Shown one piece after another: positions 13,088 to 21,004 of a stretch of 24,640 bases of DNA. Positions within the stretch are counted from its first letter, which is position 1. Every line of letters starts with the position of its first letter. A program made the position numbers and the translations under genes. This DNA comes from Candidatus Woesearchaeota archaeon (GTDB lineage: Archaea > Nanobdellota > Nanobdellia > Woesearchaeales > UBA525): positions 1 through 24,640 of the forward strand of contig JAAOYH010000009.1 of NCBI GenBank assembly GCA_018221245.1, read 5' to 3'. The notes beneath the pieces were generated by a model. The model ran no database searches. It was not told where the DNA came from and saw only the letters and a program-made list of their open reading frames with translations.

Positions 13088-15423
13088 AAAAACCAATTAT
13101 CGAGCTCAAAAACGTATGGAAGACATACGTCATGGGAGAATCCAAGGTCCACGCTCTGAAGAACATGAATTTTATAGTGGAGAAAGGAGAATTCGTCGCG
13201 ATAATGGGACCTTCTGGCAGCGGTAAATGCGTGACTGGTGATGCGGAAGTGCTGACTTCTCAAGGCCTTATGCCTATAAAGGATCTGGTCCAAAATCCTA
13301 GGAATGTCTACGCTTTCACCGATAAGTTCTCAGAGGAATGTGTCACCACGACCTTCTCAAGAGAGGTGGATGAGTTAATTAGACTGAAAACCAGGAATGG
13401 GAAATCTATAACGCTGACTCTGGAACATCCACTCTTTACAATATGTGATGAGGGATTTACGGAAGTGATTGCTAAGAACCTAAAGATAGGAGACAGGATA
13501 GCTACGCCTAGAAAGTTGTCAATACCAATGTGTAAAAAAGATCTCCGTGCACTTGAAACGCTTGCTGAGCACCCCAAACTAGTAGGTTGTCTGGATGCGA
13601 GCTTCAGGAGCATTATGAAAGTAAGAGGTATAACTAGGAAATACCTTTCAAAAAAATATAATCGGGCGAGAGTCGATGGGTGGATTTATAATGGTAATAA
13701 TGTGCCGTTGCACATTCTGGCTGAACTTGGACTTCTGGATATGGTTGTAAAAGTGAAGTTACCTTCTACAGATAGTTCTAAAGCGATAAGTGTTCCTGGC
13801 CTGACAGAAAATGTGGCCGAACTCTTGGGATATGTGTCAGGTGATGGGTGGCTCGACAAATCAGGTGTTAGGGTTGCCAACATAGACGAGACGATAAAAT
13901 CTAGGATACTTGAACTATTCAAAGAAGAGTTCGCCATAGATGGGAGTCAAGATGGAGAGAAGGTGACGTTGAACTCCCGCGCTCTCAGAATATACTTCAG
14001 CAAAGTGTTTAGGGTGCCCACCAGAAAAAAATCTTGGAACATAACGATGTCTAATGCCTTATTGATGGCTCCAATAAGTGTCTTATCAAGGTATCTTAGG
14101 GCGCTGAACGACTGTGATGGGTTTGTTGACAAAAAAAAGAAAGAGATATCCCTAACCCTGGCAAGCAAGAAGCTGATAAAGCAACTCCAGACTGCATATC
14201 TTAGATACGGTATAGTTGCCACAGTTAGGTCTGTGCGTAAGCGAGCCACCAACTCCAACATGCGTGCAAGGACATACTGGACACTCTCTATATCAGGGTT
14301 AGACAATATCAAAATTTATGGTAAAGATATAGGGTTTCTACATCCTATGAAGAGATATAGGCTTGAAGTCCATATGCTCGCAAAAATATCAGACACGAAT
14401 GTTGACACGATTCCCATATCGGGACTTTACAGGACAGCTAGACGAACTCTTGGAATATCTAATAAGTGGATTAAGAGACGGACAGGCAAGGACTTCTGGC
14501 ATATAGAAGGAACAAAAAGAGAGCCAACGGTAGGAACTGCAAAGATAATGCTTTCAGAACTGAGGAAGAGGCAGTTCGAGCTCATATCTCATGAAGACCA
14601 GTTGCCGAATAATCTGTCTAAGATTGGAAAAGAACTCCAGCACAGGTCGAATTCAGAAGTCCAGATTCTATGTCAAGAGATACAGTGTGAGCTTCAGAAA
14701 CGCTACATCAATTCAGAATACTATCTACAACAGCTTGAATACGCTATATCCAGCAGTGAACACCTATTCTGGGACAGTGTAACGGACATAGAACTCATCA
14801 GAAAGAGAACAAAAGTATATGACATAACTGTCCCTCGAGCGCACAATTTCATAGCTAACAATGTGATAATTCATAATTCCACAGCCATGAACATGATAGG
14901 ATGCCTAGATATCCCGACAAAAGGTGAGGTCTATCTCCACCACCACGACATCAGCCACCTCACCGAGTCGAATCTTGCGCAGATTAGAGGAAAGGAGATA
15001 GGATTTGTCTTCCAAAAGTTCAATCTCATCAACACACTTACTGCAAAAGAGAACATTATGCTCCCTATGATGTTCCAGAACGTATCCTTCTCTGAACGCG
15101 AAGATAAGGCAGAAAAGGTCCTCAGAATGGTTGACCTGGGAGATAGAATGGACCACAAGCCCAGCGAACTATCAGGTGGCCAGCAGCAAAGAGTAGCAAT
15201 TGCTAGAGCACTGGCACTCTCCCCAGAAGTAATTCTCGCGGACGAGCCGACCGGAAACCTCGACAGCAAGACAGGAGGAACTGTGATGGACTTCCTAAAG
15301 AAACTTCACAAGGAGAAAGGAACTACAATTGTTATGGTGACGCACGACTCGAGAGTAGCAGAACACGCTGACCGAGTCGAGTACTTGAAAGACGGACAGA
15401 TAGTAAGAAAAAAAGATCTATAG
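13084..15423 (+). CDS. MacB/LolD-type ABC transporter ATPase precursor, interrupted by an intein
   Basis: The 779-residue precursor holds residues 1-48 of an ABC ATPase, a 550-residue intein, then the remaining 181 residues. After splicing the ATPase would be 229 residues, normal for the LolD/MacB/FtsE class. Visible motifs: ELKNVWKTY at the N-terminus, Walker A GPSGSGK (42-48) completed by ST after the intein, Q-loop FVFQKFNLI, signature LSGGQQQRVAIARAL, Walker B VILADEPTGNLDS, H-loop MVTHD. It would drive the two permeases encoded downstream. Because the insertion splits Walker A, no ATP can be bound until splicing occurs, so the exporter depends on it. It overlaps the PadR gene and is followed nine bases later by the adaptor-like gene. 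Confidence 0.93.
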   Translation: MKKPIIELKNVWKTYVMGESKVHALKNMNFIVEKGEFVAIMGPSGSGKCVTGDAEVLTSQGLMPIKDLVQNPRNVYAFTDKFSEECVTTTFSREVDELIRLKTRNGKSITLTLEHPLFTICDEGFTEVIAKNLKIGDRIATPRKLSIPMCKKDLRALETLAEHPKLVGCLDASFRSIMKVRGITRKYLSKKYNRARVDGWIYNGNNVPLHILAELGLLDMVVKVKLPSTDSSKAISVPGLTENVAELLGYVSGDGWLDKSGVRVANIDETIKSRILELFKEEFAIDGSQDGEKVTLNSRALRIYFSKVFRVPTRKKSWNITMSNALLMAPISVLSRYLRALNDCDGFVDKKKKEISLTLASKKLIKQLQTAYLRYGIVATVRSVRKRATNSNMRARTYWTLSISGLDNIKIYGKDIGFLHPMKRYRLEVHMLAKISDTNVDTIPISGLYRTARRTLGISNKWIKRRTGKDFWHIEGTKREPTVGTAKIMLSELRKRQFELISHEDQLPNNLSKIGKELQHRSNSEVQILCQEIQCELQKRYINSEYYLQQLEYAISSSEHLFWDSVTDIELIRKRTKVYDITVPRAHNFIANNVIIHNSTAMNMIGCLDIPTKGEVYLHHHDISHLTESNLAQIRGKEIGFVFQKFNLINTLTAKENIMLPMMFQNVSFSEREDKAEKVLRMVDLGDRMDHKPSELSGGQQQRVAIARALALSPEVILADEPTGNLDSKTGGTVMDFLKKLHKEKGTTIVMVTHDSRVAEHADRVEYLKDGQIVRKKDL
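13228..14877 (+). mobile_element. intein with LAGLIDADG endonuclease in the Walker A motif of the ABC ATPase
   Basis: The in-frame 550-residue insert begins with Cys1 (codon at 13228) right after the Walker A lysine and ends with His-Asn, with Ser as the first downstream extein residue. Block A is CVTGDAEVLTSQGLMPIKDL, block B has the TxxH core in TLTLEHPLF, block F is VYDITVPRAHNFIANN and block G is VIIHN. All residues for standard class 1 splicing are present. LAGLIDADG helices are LLGYVSGDGWL (intein residue about 200) and LRALNDCDGFV (about 292), both with the catalytic Asp, so homing activity may persist. A helix-turn-helix-like stretch lies before helix 1 (GITRKYLSKKYNRARVDGW), and about 140 mostly helical residues follow the endonuclease. 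Intein length is at the large end of the usual range. Confidence 0.95.
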
Positions 15424-15432
15424 GTGAAACCC

Positions 15433-16623
15433 ATGAAAACACACATATTATTGGCACTGATGTTGCTCCTGGTGCCTTTGGCGCATGCCGACCTGGTTAC
15501 AACAGGCGCTGCGCTGGACGCGAGTCTGCTCTACTACGAGCCCGTGCCCGCACAACCAGGAGATGCAGTAGACATATGGATACAGATAACGAACGACGGC
15601 GGTTCCAGAAGTAAGACAGGAATGCTCAGTATCCAGCCGTCTAGCACATTCACTGTGGAAGCAGGATCTGATGAACGCACTGCTATCCCTGGCATCCCAG
15701 GTCAGGAGAGTTTCCTCTTCACGACCACAGTAAGGATATCTAAGGATGCAAATGAGGGAACGAGCTACATCAAGGTTAGGATTCAAGAAGATGGAAAGGA
15801 GAGCTATATCGAACGAGACCTTGCTATCAATATCCAAGGAACCTCTTCCGCGCTCTCTATATTGAAAGCTACAACATCCCCTGCTGATGTTTTGCCAGGA
15901 GAGCACACTTTGCTTTCTGTTGTTGTGCAGAACGTCGGACAGACAGTTGTCAGAAACGTCGACGTTGCGCTTGACCTGGACGACCTGAGTTTCGCTCCAT
16001 CTGGCAGCTCTGACAGCAAGACTATCAGTAGCCTGCGAGGAGGAGAGTCTCATACGTTTGTGTTCAACTTAGCAGCATACCCGGACGCTGAAGCCAATGC
16101 ATACCAGCTTCCTATAACGCTATCGTACGACGATGAGCAGGGTAACGCGAAGAGCCAGGATGAAACTATAGGAATTGTAGTTGGTAGCCAACCAGAGCTC
16201 CTTGTGTACTTCGACAGGGTCGGTATAACTGCAGATTCCGGCGAGGGCGAAGTGGTAATCCAGTTCGTCAACAAAGGTCTATCGGAGATTAAGCTGCTCG
16301 AGATGGAAGTCATCGAAACAGATGATGTGAAAGTGACCAGTGAGAGTTCTTTGGTATACGTTGGCAACATCGAAGAGGATGACTACGAGTCGGCGGACAT
16401 CGACCTTAGCGTGAAAGGCGATGACGTTATGGTATCTTTAAGAGTGGCCTATAAGGACGCGCTCAACAAGGATTATGAGACTGAGTATCAGCTCCCGCTG
16501 AAATTGAAGAGCGGCAACGGCGGTTCATCAGGTATGGGCTGGGTTTGGTTCGTCCTGATAGTGGGCGGCATTGCAGGCATCTGGTATTGGAGACGCAGGA
16601 AGAAAAGTAAGCGCAAGAAGTGA
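15433..16623 (+). CDS. exported, C-terminally anchored COG1361/CARDB-like protein
   Basis: A 396-residue protein from the ATG at 15433, which has AGGTG six bases upstream; a GTG at 15424 would use that site as coding sequence. The signal peptide MKTHILLALMLLLVPLAHA is followed by three or so beta-sandwich repeats of about 110 residues, each with the phrase of CARDB/COG1361 domains: VDIWIQITNDGG, LSVVVQNVGQTVVRNVDV and GEVVIQFVNKGLSEIK. A glycine/serine linker then leads to one transmembrane segment (VWFVLIVGGIAGIWYW) and a basic cytoplasmic tail. Lying between the ATPase and the permeases, it probably is the extracytoplasmic partner of the exporter, playing the part that MacA plays in bacteria by a different fold. 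That role is inference. Confidence 0.8.
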   Translation: MKTHILLALMLLLVPLAHADLVTTGAALDASLLYYEPVPAQPGDAVDIWIQITNDGGSRSKTGMLSIQPSSTFTVEAGSDERTAIPGIPGQESFLFTTTVRISKDANEGTSYIKVRIQEDGKESYIERDLAINIQGTSSALSILKATTSPADVLPGEHTLLSVVVQNVGQTVVRNVDVALDLDDLSFAPSGSSDSKTISSLRGGESHTFVFNLAAYPDAEANAYQLPITLSYDDEQGNAKSQDETIGIVVGSQPELLVYFDRVGITADSGEGEVVIQFVNKGLSEIKLLEMEVIETDDVKVTSESSLVYVGNIEEDDYESADIDLSVKGDDVMVSLRVAYKDALNKDYETEYQLPLKLKSGNGGSSGMGWVWFVLIVGGIAGIWYWRRRKKSKRKK

Positions 16624-16626
16624 ACT

Positions 16627-17856
16627 ATGTTTGTTGACTACGTCCGGCTGGCGCTAAACAACCTGACCAAGAGACGGCTCAGGTCATGGTTGACTATGAT
16701 CGGGATATTCATGGGTATCGCGGTCGTGGTTAGCCTAATTAGCCTAGGCCAGGGCATGCAGAAGGCAATCACGGACCAGTTCGTCTCTTTAGGAACTGAC
16801 AAGATTACCATACAGACAAAAGGACTGTCTACAGGAGCCCCGGGAGCTAATACTGATATCCTGCTAACTACAGGTGACCGGGACAAGCTTAAGGGTACGC
16901 GGGGTGTTTTGGTATCTACGGGACGTCTGGTAGAGCCAGTGATTTTAGAGTTCAATGACTTCGAGAAATTCGTATATATGGCATCTGTTCCAGAGGATTT
17001 AGCAGCGAGAGCTATGGTCGAGGAGGCATCGAAATCTGGCGATGAGAATATGGTTTTCGGACGTGCTCTGAAGCCTTCTGACGCCTGGAAAGCTGTCGTG
17101 AGCGAGGAATACTTCAACTCCCCGAAGTTTGACGGGAAGAACTTCAAAGTCGGGGACAAGGTCTCTGTCAATGGCCAGACTGTGGATATTGTTGGGATGT
17201 TCAAGAAGACTGGAAACCCTATGTTCGATGGCGCGGTCCTGATGAACGAGAAATCTGTTCGCCAGCTGCTTAGCCTGCCTGATAAGTACGGGTTATTGTT
17301 AGTGCAGGCGGTACCAGGGGAGAATATGGACCTGCTTGCAGAGCGGATCACCAAGGATTTGAGAAATTATAGAAATGTAGAGGAGGATGAGGAAGACTTC
17401 AGTGTTGAGACTCCTGAAGAGCTCATAGAGACGTTCACTTCCGTGTTGGATGTTGTCACAGGTGTTCTGGTTGGGATTGCTGCAATATCTCTCCTGGTGG
17501 GAGGGATAGGCATAATGAACACGATGTACACTGCAGTGATAGAACGTACTAGGGAGATAGGTGTGATGAAAGCAATAGGTGCTCGTAACAGTGACATCAT
17601 GATGATTTTCACGATTGAGTCGGGAATGCTGGGCATGGCTGGCGGCGCAATAGGCATCGTTCTAGGTATGGGAATGAGCAAATTGGTTGAGCTTGCCGCC
17701 ACGCTCTATCTCGGAAGCGAGTTGATTAAGGCGAGTTTCCCTTGGTATCTTATTCTTGGGTCTTTAGCGTTCAGCTTCATAGTAGGAACCATTGCAGGCA
17801 TGTTCCCAGCATACATTGCTAGCAAGCTACAACCTGTGGAGGCGTTGCGCGAATGA
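16627..17856 (+). CDS. MacB/FtsX-type ABC permease, first copy
   Basis: A 409-residue permease with the type VII ABC plan: one N-terminal membrane helix (LTMIGIFMGIAVVVSLISLG, about 22-41), a large extracytoplasmic MacB_PCD-like domain (about 45-270), then three helices (about 272-300, 328-352 and 372-397). NTMYTAVIERTREIGVMKAIGAR is the conserved cytoplasmic coupling region, and KLQPVEALRE closes the protein as in the family. Such permeases do not carry substrate through the membrane but transmit ATP-driven movements to the outside. It starts just after the adaptor-like gene and its stop overlaps the second permease gene (ATGA). Confidence 0.92.
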   Translation: MFVDYVRLALNNLTKRRLRSWLTMIGIFMGIAVVVSLISLGQGMQKAITDQFVSLGTDKITIQTKGLSTGAPGANTDILLTTGDRDKLKGTRGVLVSTGRLVEPVILEFNDFEKFVYMASVPEDLAARAMVEEASKSGDENMVFGRALKPSDAWKAVVSEEYFNSPKFDGKNFKVGDKVSVNGQTVDIVGMFKKTGNPMFDGAVLMNEKSVRQLLSLPDKYGLLLVQAVPGENMDLLAERITKDLRNYRNVEEDEEDFSVETPEELIETFTSVLDVVTGVLVGIAAISLLVGGIGIMNTMYTAVIERTREIGVMKAIGARNSDIMMIFTIESGMLGMAGGAIGIVLGMGMSKLVELAATLYLGSELIKASFPWYLILGSLAFSFIVGTIAGMFPAYIASKLQPVEALRE

Positions 17857-19070
17857 TCATTGATTATTTCAAGATGGCGCTTGGCAACATCGTCCACAGA
17901 AAGATGCGTTCTTGGCTGACAATGATTGGCATATTCATAGGTATCCTCGCAGTCATATCCATAATCAGTCTCGGACAAGGTCTACAGCAGAGCATGTTCG
18001 ATCAGTTCAACGAGTTTGGGGCAGACAAACTATGGATTACCCCTGGAGGGAGTTTGCTCACATCAAGTTCTACTGCTAGCAGAATTACAGAACGCGACAG
18101 GAAAGAGATAGAGAGTGTTCCTGGAGTCGAAAGCACGGTCGGGATGGCCTATAAAAACATGAAGATGGAGTTCAAGGACGAGCAGTACTTCGGCCTAGGC
18201 ATGGGCTATACTATAGATGACGGCTCTAACCTTTGGGATGAAGTCTATGGGGTAGGAATTGAGGAAGGCAGATGGATGGACCCAGGAGACACTTTCAAGG
18301 TGGTTCTTGGCTATAACTATGGTGTCGATGACAAGGTCTTCAATAGAGGGGTGAATCTATATGACTCAGTCGAGATTGATGGTAGAGACTTTCAAGTCAT
18401 AGGGTTCTACGAAAAAATCAGCAGCCCTGACGACTATAATATCTACATGATCGAAGACGGGTATGAATTTATCACAGGAGATAACATCCAAGATAACTAC
18501 ATGTTCCTAATCGCGAAGACCTCGCCCGGTGAGGATCCGAATGAGGTGGCTGCTAGGGTGAGAGAGGAGCTCAGGCACTTCCGTGACAGGGATGAAGGCG
18601 AAGAGGACTTTGGCATAGAATCTACTGAAGAGTTGATGGACAGCTTCGGAGACATTCTAATGATAGTAAATGTGGTGATTGTCGGCATTGCTGCAATATC
18701 TCTGTTAGTTGGTGGTGTCGGCATAATGAACACGATGTACACCGCGGTTGTTGAAAGGACTCAAGAGATAGGCATCATGAAAGCGATAGGTGCTCGAAAC
18801 TCAGATATCCTTTTGATTTTCTTGATTGAATCCGGAATGCTTGGCCTTGTAGGCGGAGCCATAGGCGTTGCGCTAGGCCTTGGGCTGTCCAAGCTGATAG
18901 AATGGGTTGGTAAGGCAATACTAGACACTGCTTTCCTCCAGGCATGGTGGTCTTGGGAGCTGATAGTAGGAGCTCTTGCATTCAGCTTCTTCACGGGAGT
19001 GATTTCTGGTGTAGCACCCGCTTACCATGCTAGTAAGCAGCAGGCTGTCGAGAGTCTTCGTTACGAATAA
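17853..19070 (+). CDS. MacB/FtsX-type ABC permease, second copy
   Basis: A 405-residue paralogue of the preceding permease. The N-terminal helix region (RKMRSWLTMIGIFIGILAVI), the coupling segment (NTMYTAVVERTQEIGIMKAI) and the last helices are close to identical between the two, while the extracytoplasmic domains (about 45-270) differ strongly and this one is rich in Asp, Gly and Tyr. That pattern fits a heterodimeric transporter whose two halves recognise different partners. One ATPase gene would supply both nucleotide-binding subunits. It is the last gene of the PadR operon; a new promoter lies at its 3' end. Confidence 0.92.
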   Translation: MIIDYFKMALGNIVHRKMRSWLTMIGIFIGILAVISIISLGQGLQQSMFDQFNEFGADKLWITPGGSLLTSSSTASRITERDRKEIESVPGVESTVGMAYKNMKMEFKDEQYFGLGMGYTIDDGSNLWDEVYGVGIEEGRWMDPGDTFKVVLGYNYGVDDKVFNRGVNLYDSVEIDGRDFQVIGFYEKISSPDDYNIYMIEDGYEFITGDNIQDNYMFLIAKTSPGEDPNEVAARVREELRHFRDRDEGEEDFGIESTEELMDSFGDILMIVNVVIVGIAAISLLVGGVGIMNTMYTAVVERTQEIGIMKAIGARNSDILLIFLIESGMLGLVGGAIGVALGLGLSKLIEWVGKAILDTAFLQAWWSWELIVGALAFSFFTGVISGVAPAYHASKQQAVESLRYE

Positions 19071-19076
19071 TTTATT
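19066..19076 (+). promoter_or_regulatory. TATA box of the gene at 19100
   Basis: AATAATTTATT spans the permease stop codon and is centred about 28 bases before the ATG at 19100. It separates the unknown gene downstream from the exporter operon. Confidence 0.45.
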
Positions 19077-19099
19077 ACTGAACGTGGAATCCTATTCTC

Positions 19100-19957
19100 A
19101 TGGTCAAATACATACCTGATGAGGACGAGCTAACTTTGCTGTTTGGATATCTCAACGCTATAGGCGTGGGACCCAGAAAGGATGAGAGTCTGAACGAGTT
19201 CAAGAAAAGGGTTGCGGAAGTGCTTTACAGTCTTGAGGATCCACTTCAGGCGGTCGAGATTTTAACAGGGAAAGATTACAATGAGTCTAGTAATCTGGGG
19301 TTGGGGCTCGCGTTCGTGCACATTCAGGCGCACGCGAAGGCCAATATTGCCAGATCAAGAAACGATATCTACCGGAACATGCCTTGGGATGATCTTGAAA
19401 AATGTCTTGAATCAAATGGCTTCAGAAAAGGAACTTCGCAGACTGTAAAGAAACATTCCAACAAGTATACTGATGAGTACGCTCTCTGGTATGATCTTGA
19501 TAGGGGTATTCTAGCTACAGCTGAGAGCCATAATAGGAAGAGAATCAACAAGGTAATAATTCATTATGAGTTGGATTTAGGAATGCCCTCTGACTATCTT
19601 CCGAAGGACAGCATGAAAAAATTTATCAATCTTTTGTCTTCCAGATCCGAGTCCTCTGAGTCGTATAGGCCAATGGGTGAGGAAGATTACAGGATAGTGT
19701 GTATGACTGAGAATGTTCTAGATGATGGTATGGTGGATCATCTTGATTACTTGGAGTCTACACCATTCTCTTTTGTATCTCCTTGGCAAAGGCTGAAGGA
19801 TCATTATTTGTGGCTTGTTAATTATGCAGAAGAGAAAGAACTGGACTTTGTCAATAGAAAAGATTTTTCATATGATGAGATTGACGAAATCACATACGAG
19901 AAACTCTGGAAACTTCCTTCTGAAGCAAAAGAAATGATTGGGCTAGTAGAGAATTAG
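19100..19957 (+). CDS. hypothetical protein, unrecognised
   Basis: A 285-residue soluble protein with no family I can name. It is acidic and mostly helical, with conserved-looking segments NLGLGLAFVHIQAHAKANI (about 76-94), then MPWDDLEKCLESNGFRKG (about 104-121), then DEYALWYDLDRGILATAESHN (about 138). The second of these resembles the opening of small proteins that act on RNA or bind HicA-like folds (helix, then GFRKGTSQ and a strand), but the similarity is too weak to use. There is no signal peptide or membrane helix. It appears to have its own leaderless promoter, and its stop overlaps the convergent Sua5 gene by four bases. Confidence 0.6.
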   Translation: MVKYIPDEDELTLLFGYLNAIGVGPRKDESLNEFKKRVAEVLYSLEDPLQAVEILTGKDYNESSNLGLGLAFVHIQAHAKANIARSRNDIYRNMPWDDLEKCLESNGFRKGTSQTVKKHSNKYTDEYALWYDLDRGILATAESHNRKRINKVIIHYELDLGMPSDYLPKDSMKKFINLLSSRSESSESYRPMGEEDYRIVCMTENVLDDGMVDHLDYLESTPFSFVSPWQRLKDHYLWLVNYAEEKELDFVNRKDFSYDEIDEITYEKLWKLPSEAKEMIGLVEN

Positions 19958-20886
19958 TAACTTTTTGTGGCGGCTCTTTCAAGACGATCCATTATGGTTC
20001 TGCCGTGTCCTTTCTTCTCTGTTCCTAAGACTACTAATTCCTCTCCTTCTCTTTTCGTTCTCAAGGCTTTGTAGAGACTCTTCGCCATCTCCTTATCTGT
20101 GGAACCAAGTTTGATTACCTGTCCAGTGAACTCTTTCGCGTACCTGTCTTTGCAGAGAATTATAACGTCTTTTCCTTTGACATACAATTTCATATGCTCT
20201 AATTGTTCGGGAGAGAAAAGGATGAGTGGCCTGTCTGGAGCGTAGTGCCTGTACTTCATGCCGGGACTCTCAGGCCTTTCAGGATTCTGTTCAGCTATAG
20301 TTATGTTAGGGATGACTTCCCTAAGCTGCTTCAAAGAGATTGCGCCTTGTCTTAGGATGCGTGGCTTCCCATCTAAGGCGATGACTGTAGACTCCATGCC
20401 GTGTCGCGAGTGTTTTCCTGATAGGATAGGTATGTCTGGAAAGTCCTCCTTTACGTGCTCTACTGATGTGGGGCTAGGTCTTCCAGATTTGTTTGCGGAT
20501 GGTGCTGCGATAGGAACTCCTGCTTCGGTTATTAGTGCTAGAGCTGTGATGTTGTCAGGCATCCTTACCGCGACTGTAGAGAGGCCACCTGTGGTTTCGA
20601 TAGGAATCTCATCGGATGCAGGAAAGATTATTGTTAATGGTCCTGGCCAGAACCTCTTGATGAGTCCCCTCGCCTGTGGAGGTATGCTTCTTACTACATT
20701 TAGTAACATCTGAGAGCTGGCCACGTGTACTATGAGTGGATTGTCTGTAGGTCTGCCCTTTGCTCTGAAGACTTTCTTAACTGCTTCTCTGTCTAGAGCA
20801 TTAGCGCCCAGCCCGTAGACTGTTTCGGTAGGAAAAGCTACAATGCCACCATTCTTGATGATATCTGCGGCTTGCTTGACATCCAT
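19954..20886 (-). CDS. sua5: Sua5-type L-threonylcarbamoyladenylate synthase
   Basis: A 310-residue enzyme that makes threonylcarbamoyl-AMP from threonine, bicarbonate and ATP, the first step of t6A37 synthesis on ANN-decoding tRNAs. The YrdC domain fills residues 1-195, with IVAFPTETVYGLGANA, KGRPTDNPLIVHV, FWPGPLTIIF, VAVRMPDN and APSANKSGRPSPTS. The Sua5-specific linker SPGMKYRHYAPDRPL (about 207-221) and a C-terminal Rossmann-like domain follow, so this is the long Sua5 form and not the short YrdC. The start is leaderless, 26 bases from TTTAAAAA (20909-20916). It fits functionally with the tRNA-Ile(UAU) in this window, a t6A substrate. Confidence 0.95.
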   Translation of the reverse strand: MDVKQAADIIKNGGIVAFPTETVYGLGANALDREAVKKVFRAKGRPTDNPLIVHVASSQMLLNVVRSIPPQARGLIKRFWPGPLTIIFPASDEIPIETTGGLSTVAVRMPDNITALALITEAGVPIAAPSANKSGRPSPTSVEHVKEDFPDIPILSGKHSRHGMESTVIALDGKPRILRQGAISLKQLREVIPNITIAEQNPERPESPGMKYRHYAPDRPLILFSPEQLEHMKLYVKGKDVIILCKDRYAKEFTGQVIKLGSTDKEMAKSLYKALRTKREGEELVVLGTEKKGHGRTIMDRLERAATKSY

Positions 20887-20908
20887 ACGGACAGAGAATC
20901 AATCATCG

Positions 20909-20983
20909 TTTAAAAACCTCTTCGTGTCAAATCGCATTATCTTTTCCGTTGATTTCTCCAGATAGATGAATAATGCTTATAAG
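20909..20983. promoter_or_regulatory. divergent promoters of sua5 and the ClpX-like gene
   Basis: TTTAAAAA (20909-20916) lies 26 bases from the sua5 start on the minus strand, and GCTTATAAG (20975-20983) lies 26 bases from the ATG at 21005 on the plus strand. The second position is what decides the start of the ClpX-like gene, since the alternative ATG at 20966 is upstream of its TATA box. Confidence 0.55.
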
Positions 20984-21004
20984 AGGTGCCTAAGCTCAAA
21001 CCCC

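Noticed and set aside
13228..14877. Gene fusion or assembly chimera as an explanation of the long ABC ATPase
   Set aside because: The insert starts and ends exactly with intein residues, is in frame and splits Walker A precisely, which fits only an intein.
15448..17702. Long minus-strand open frames opposite the exporter genes (for example 15448-16053 and 16638-17354)
   Set aside because: They are mirror frames of well-supported coding sequence, with Ser/Thr-rich low-information translations and no start signals.
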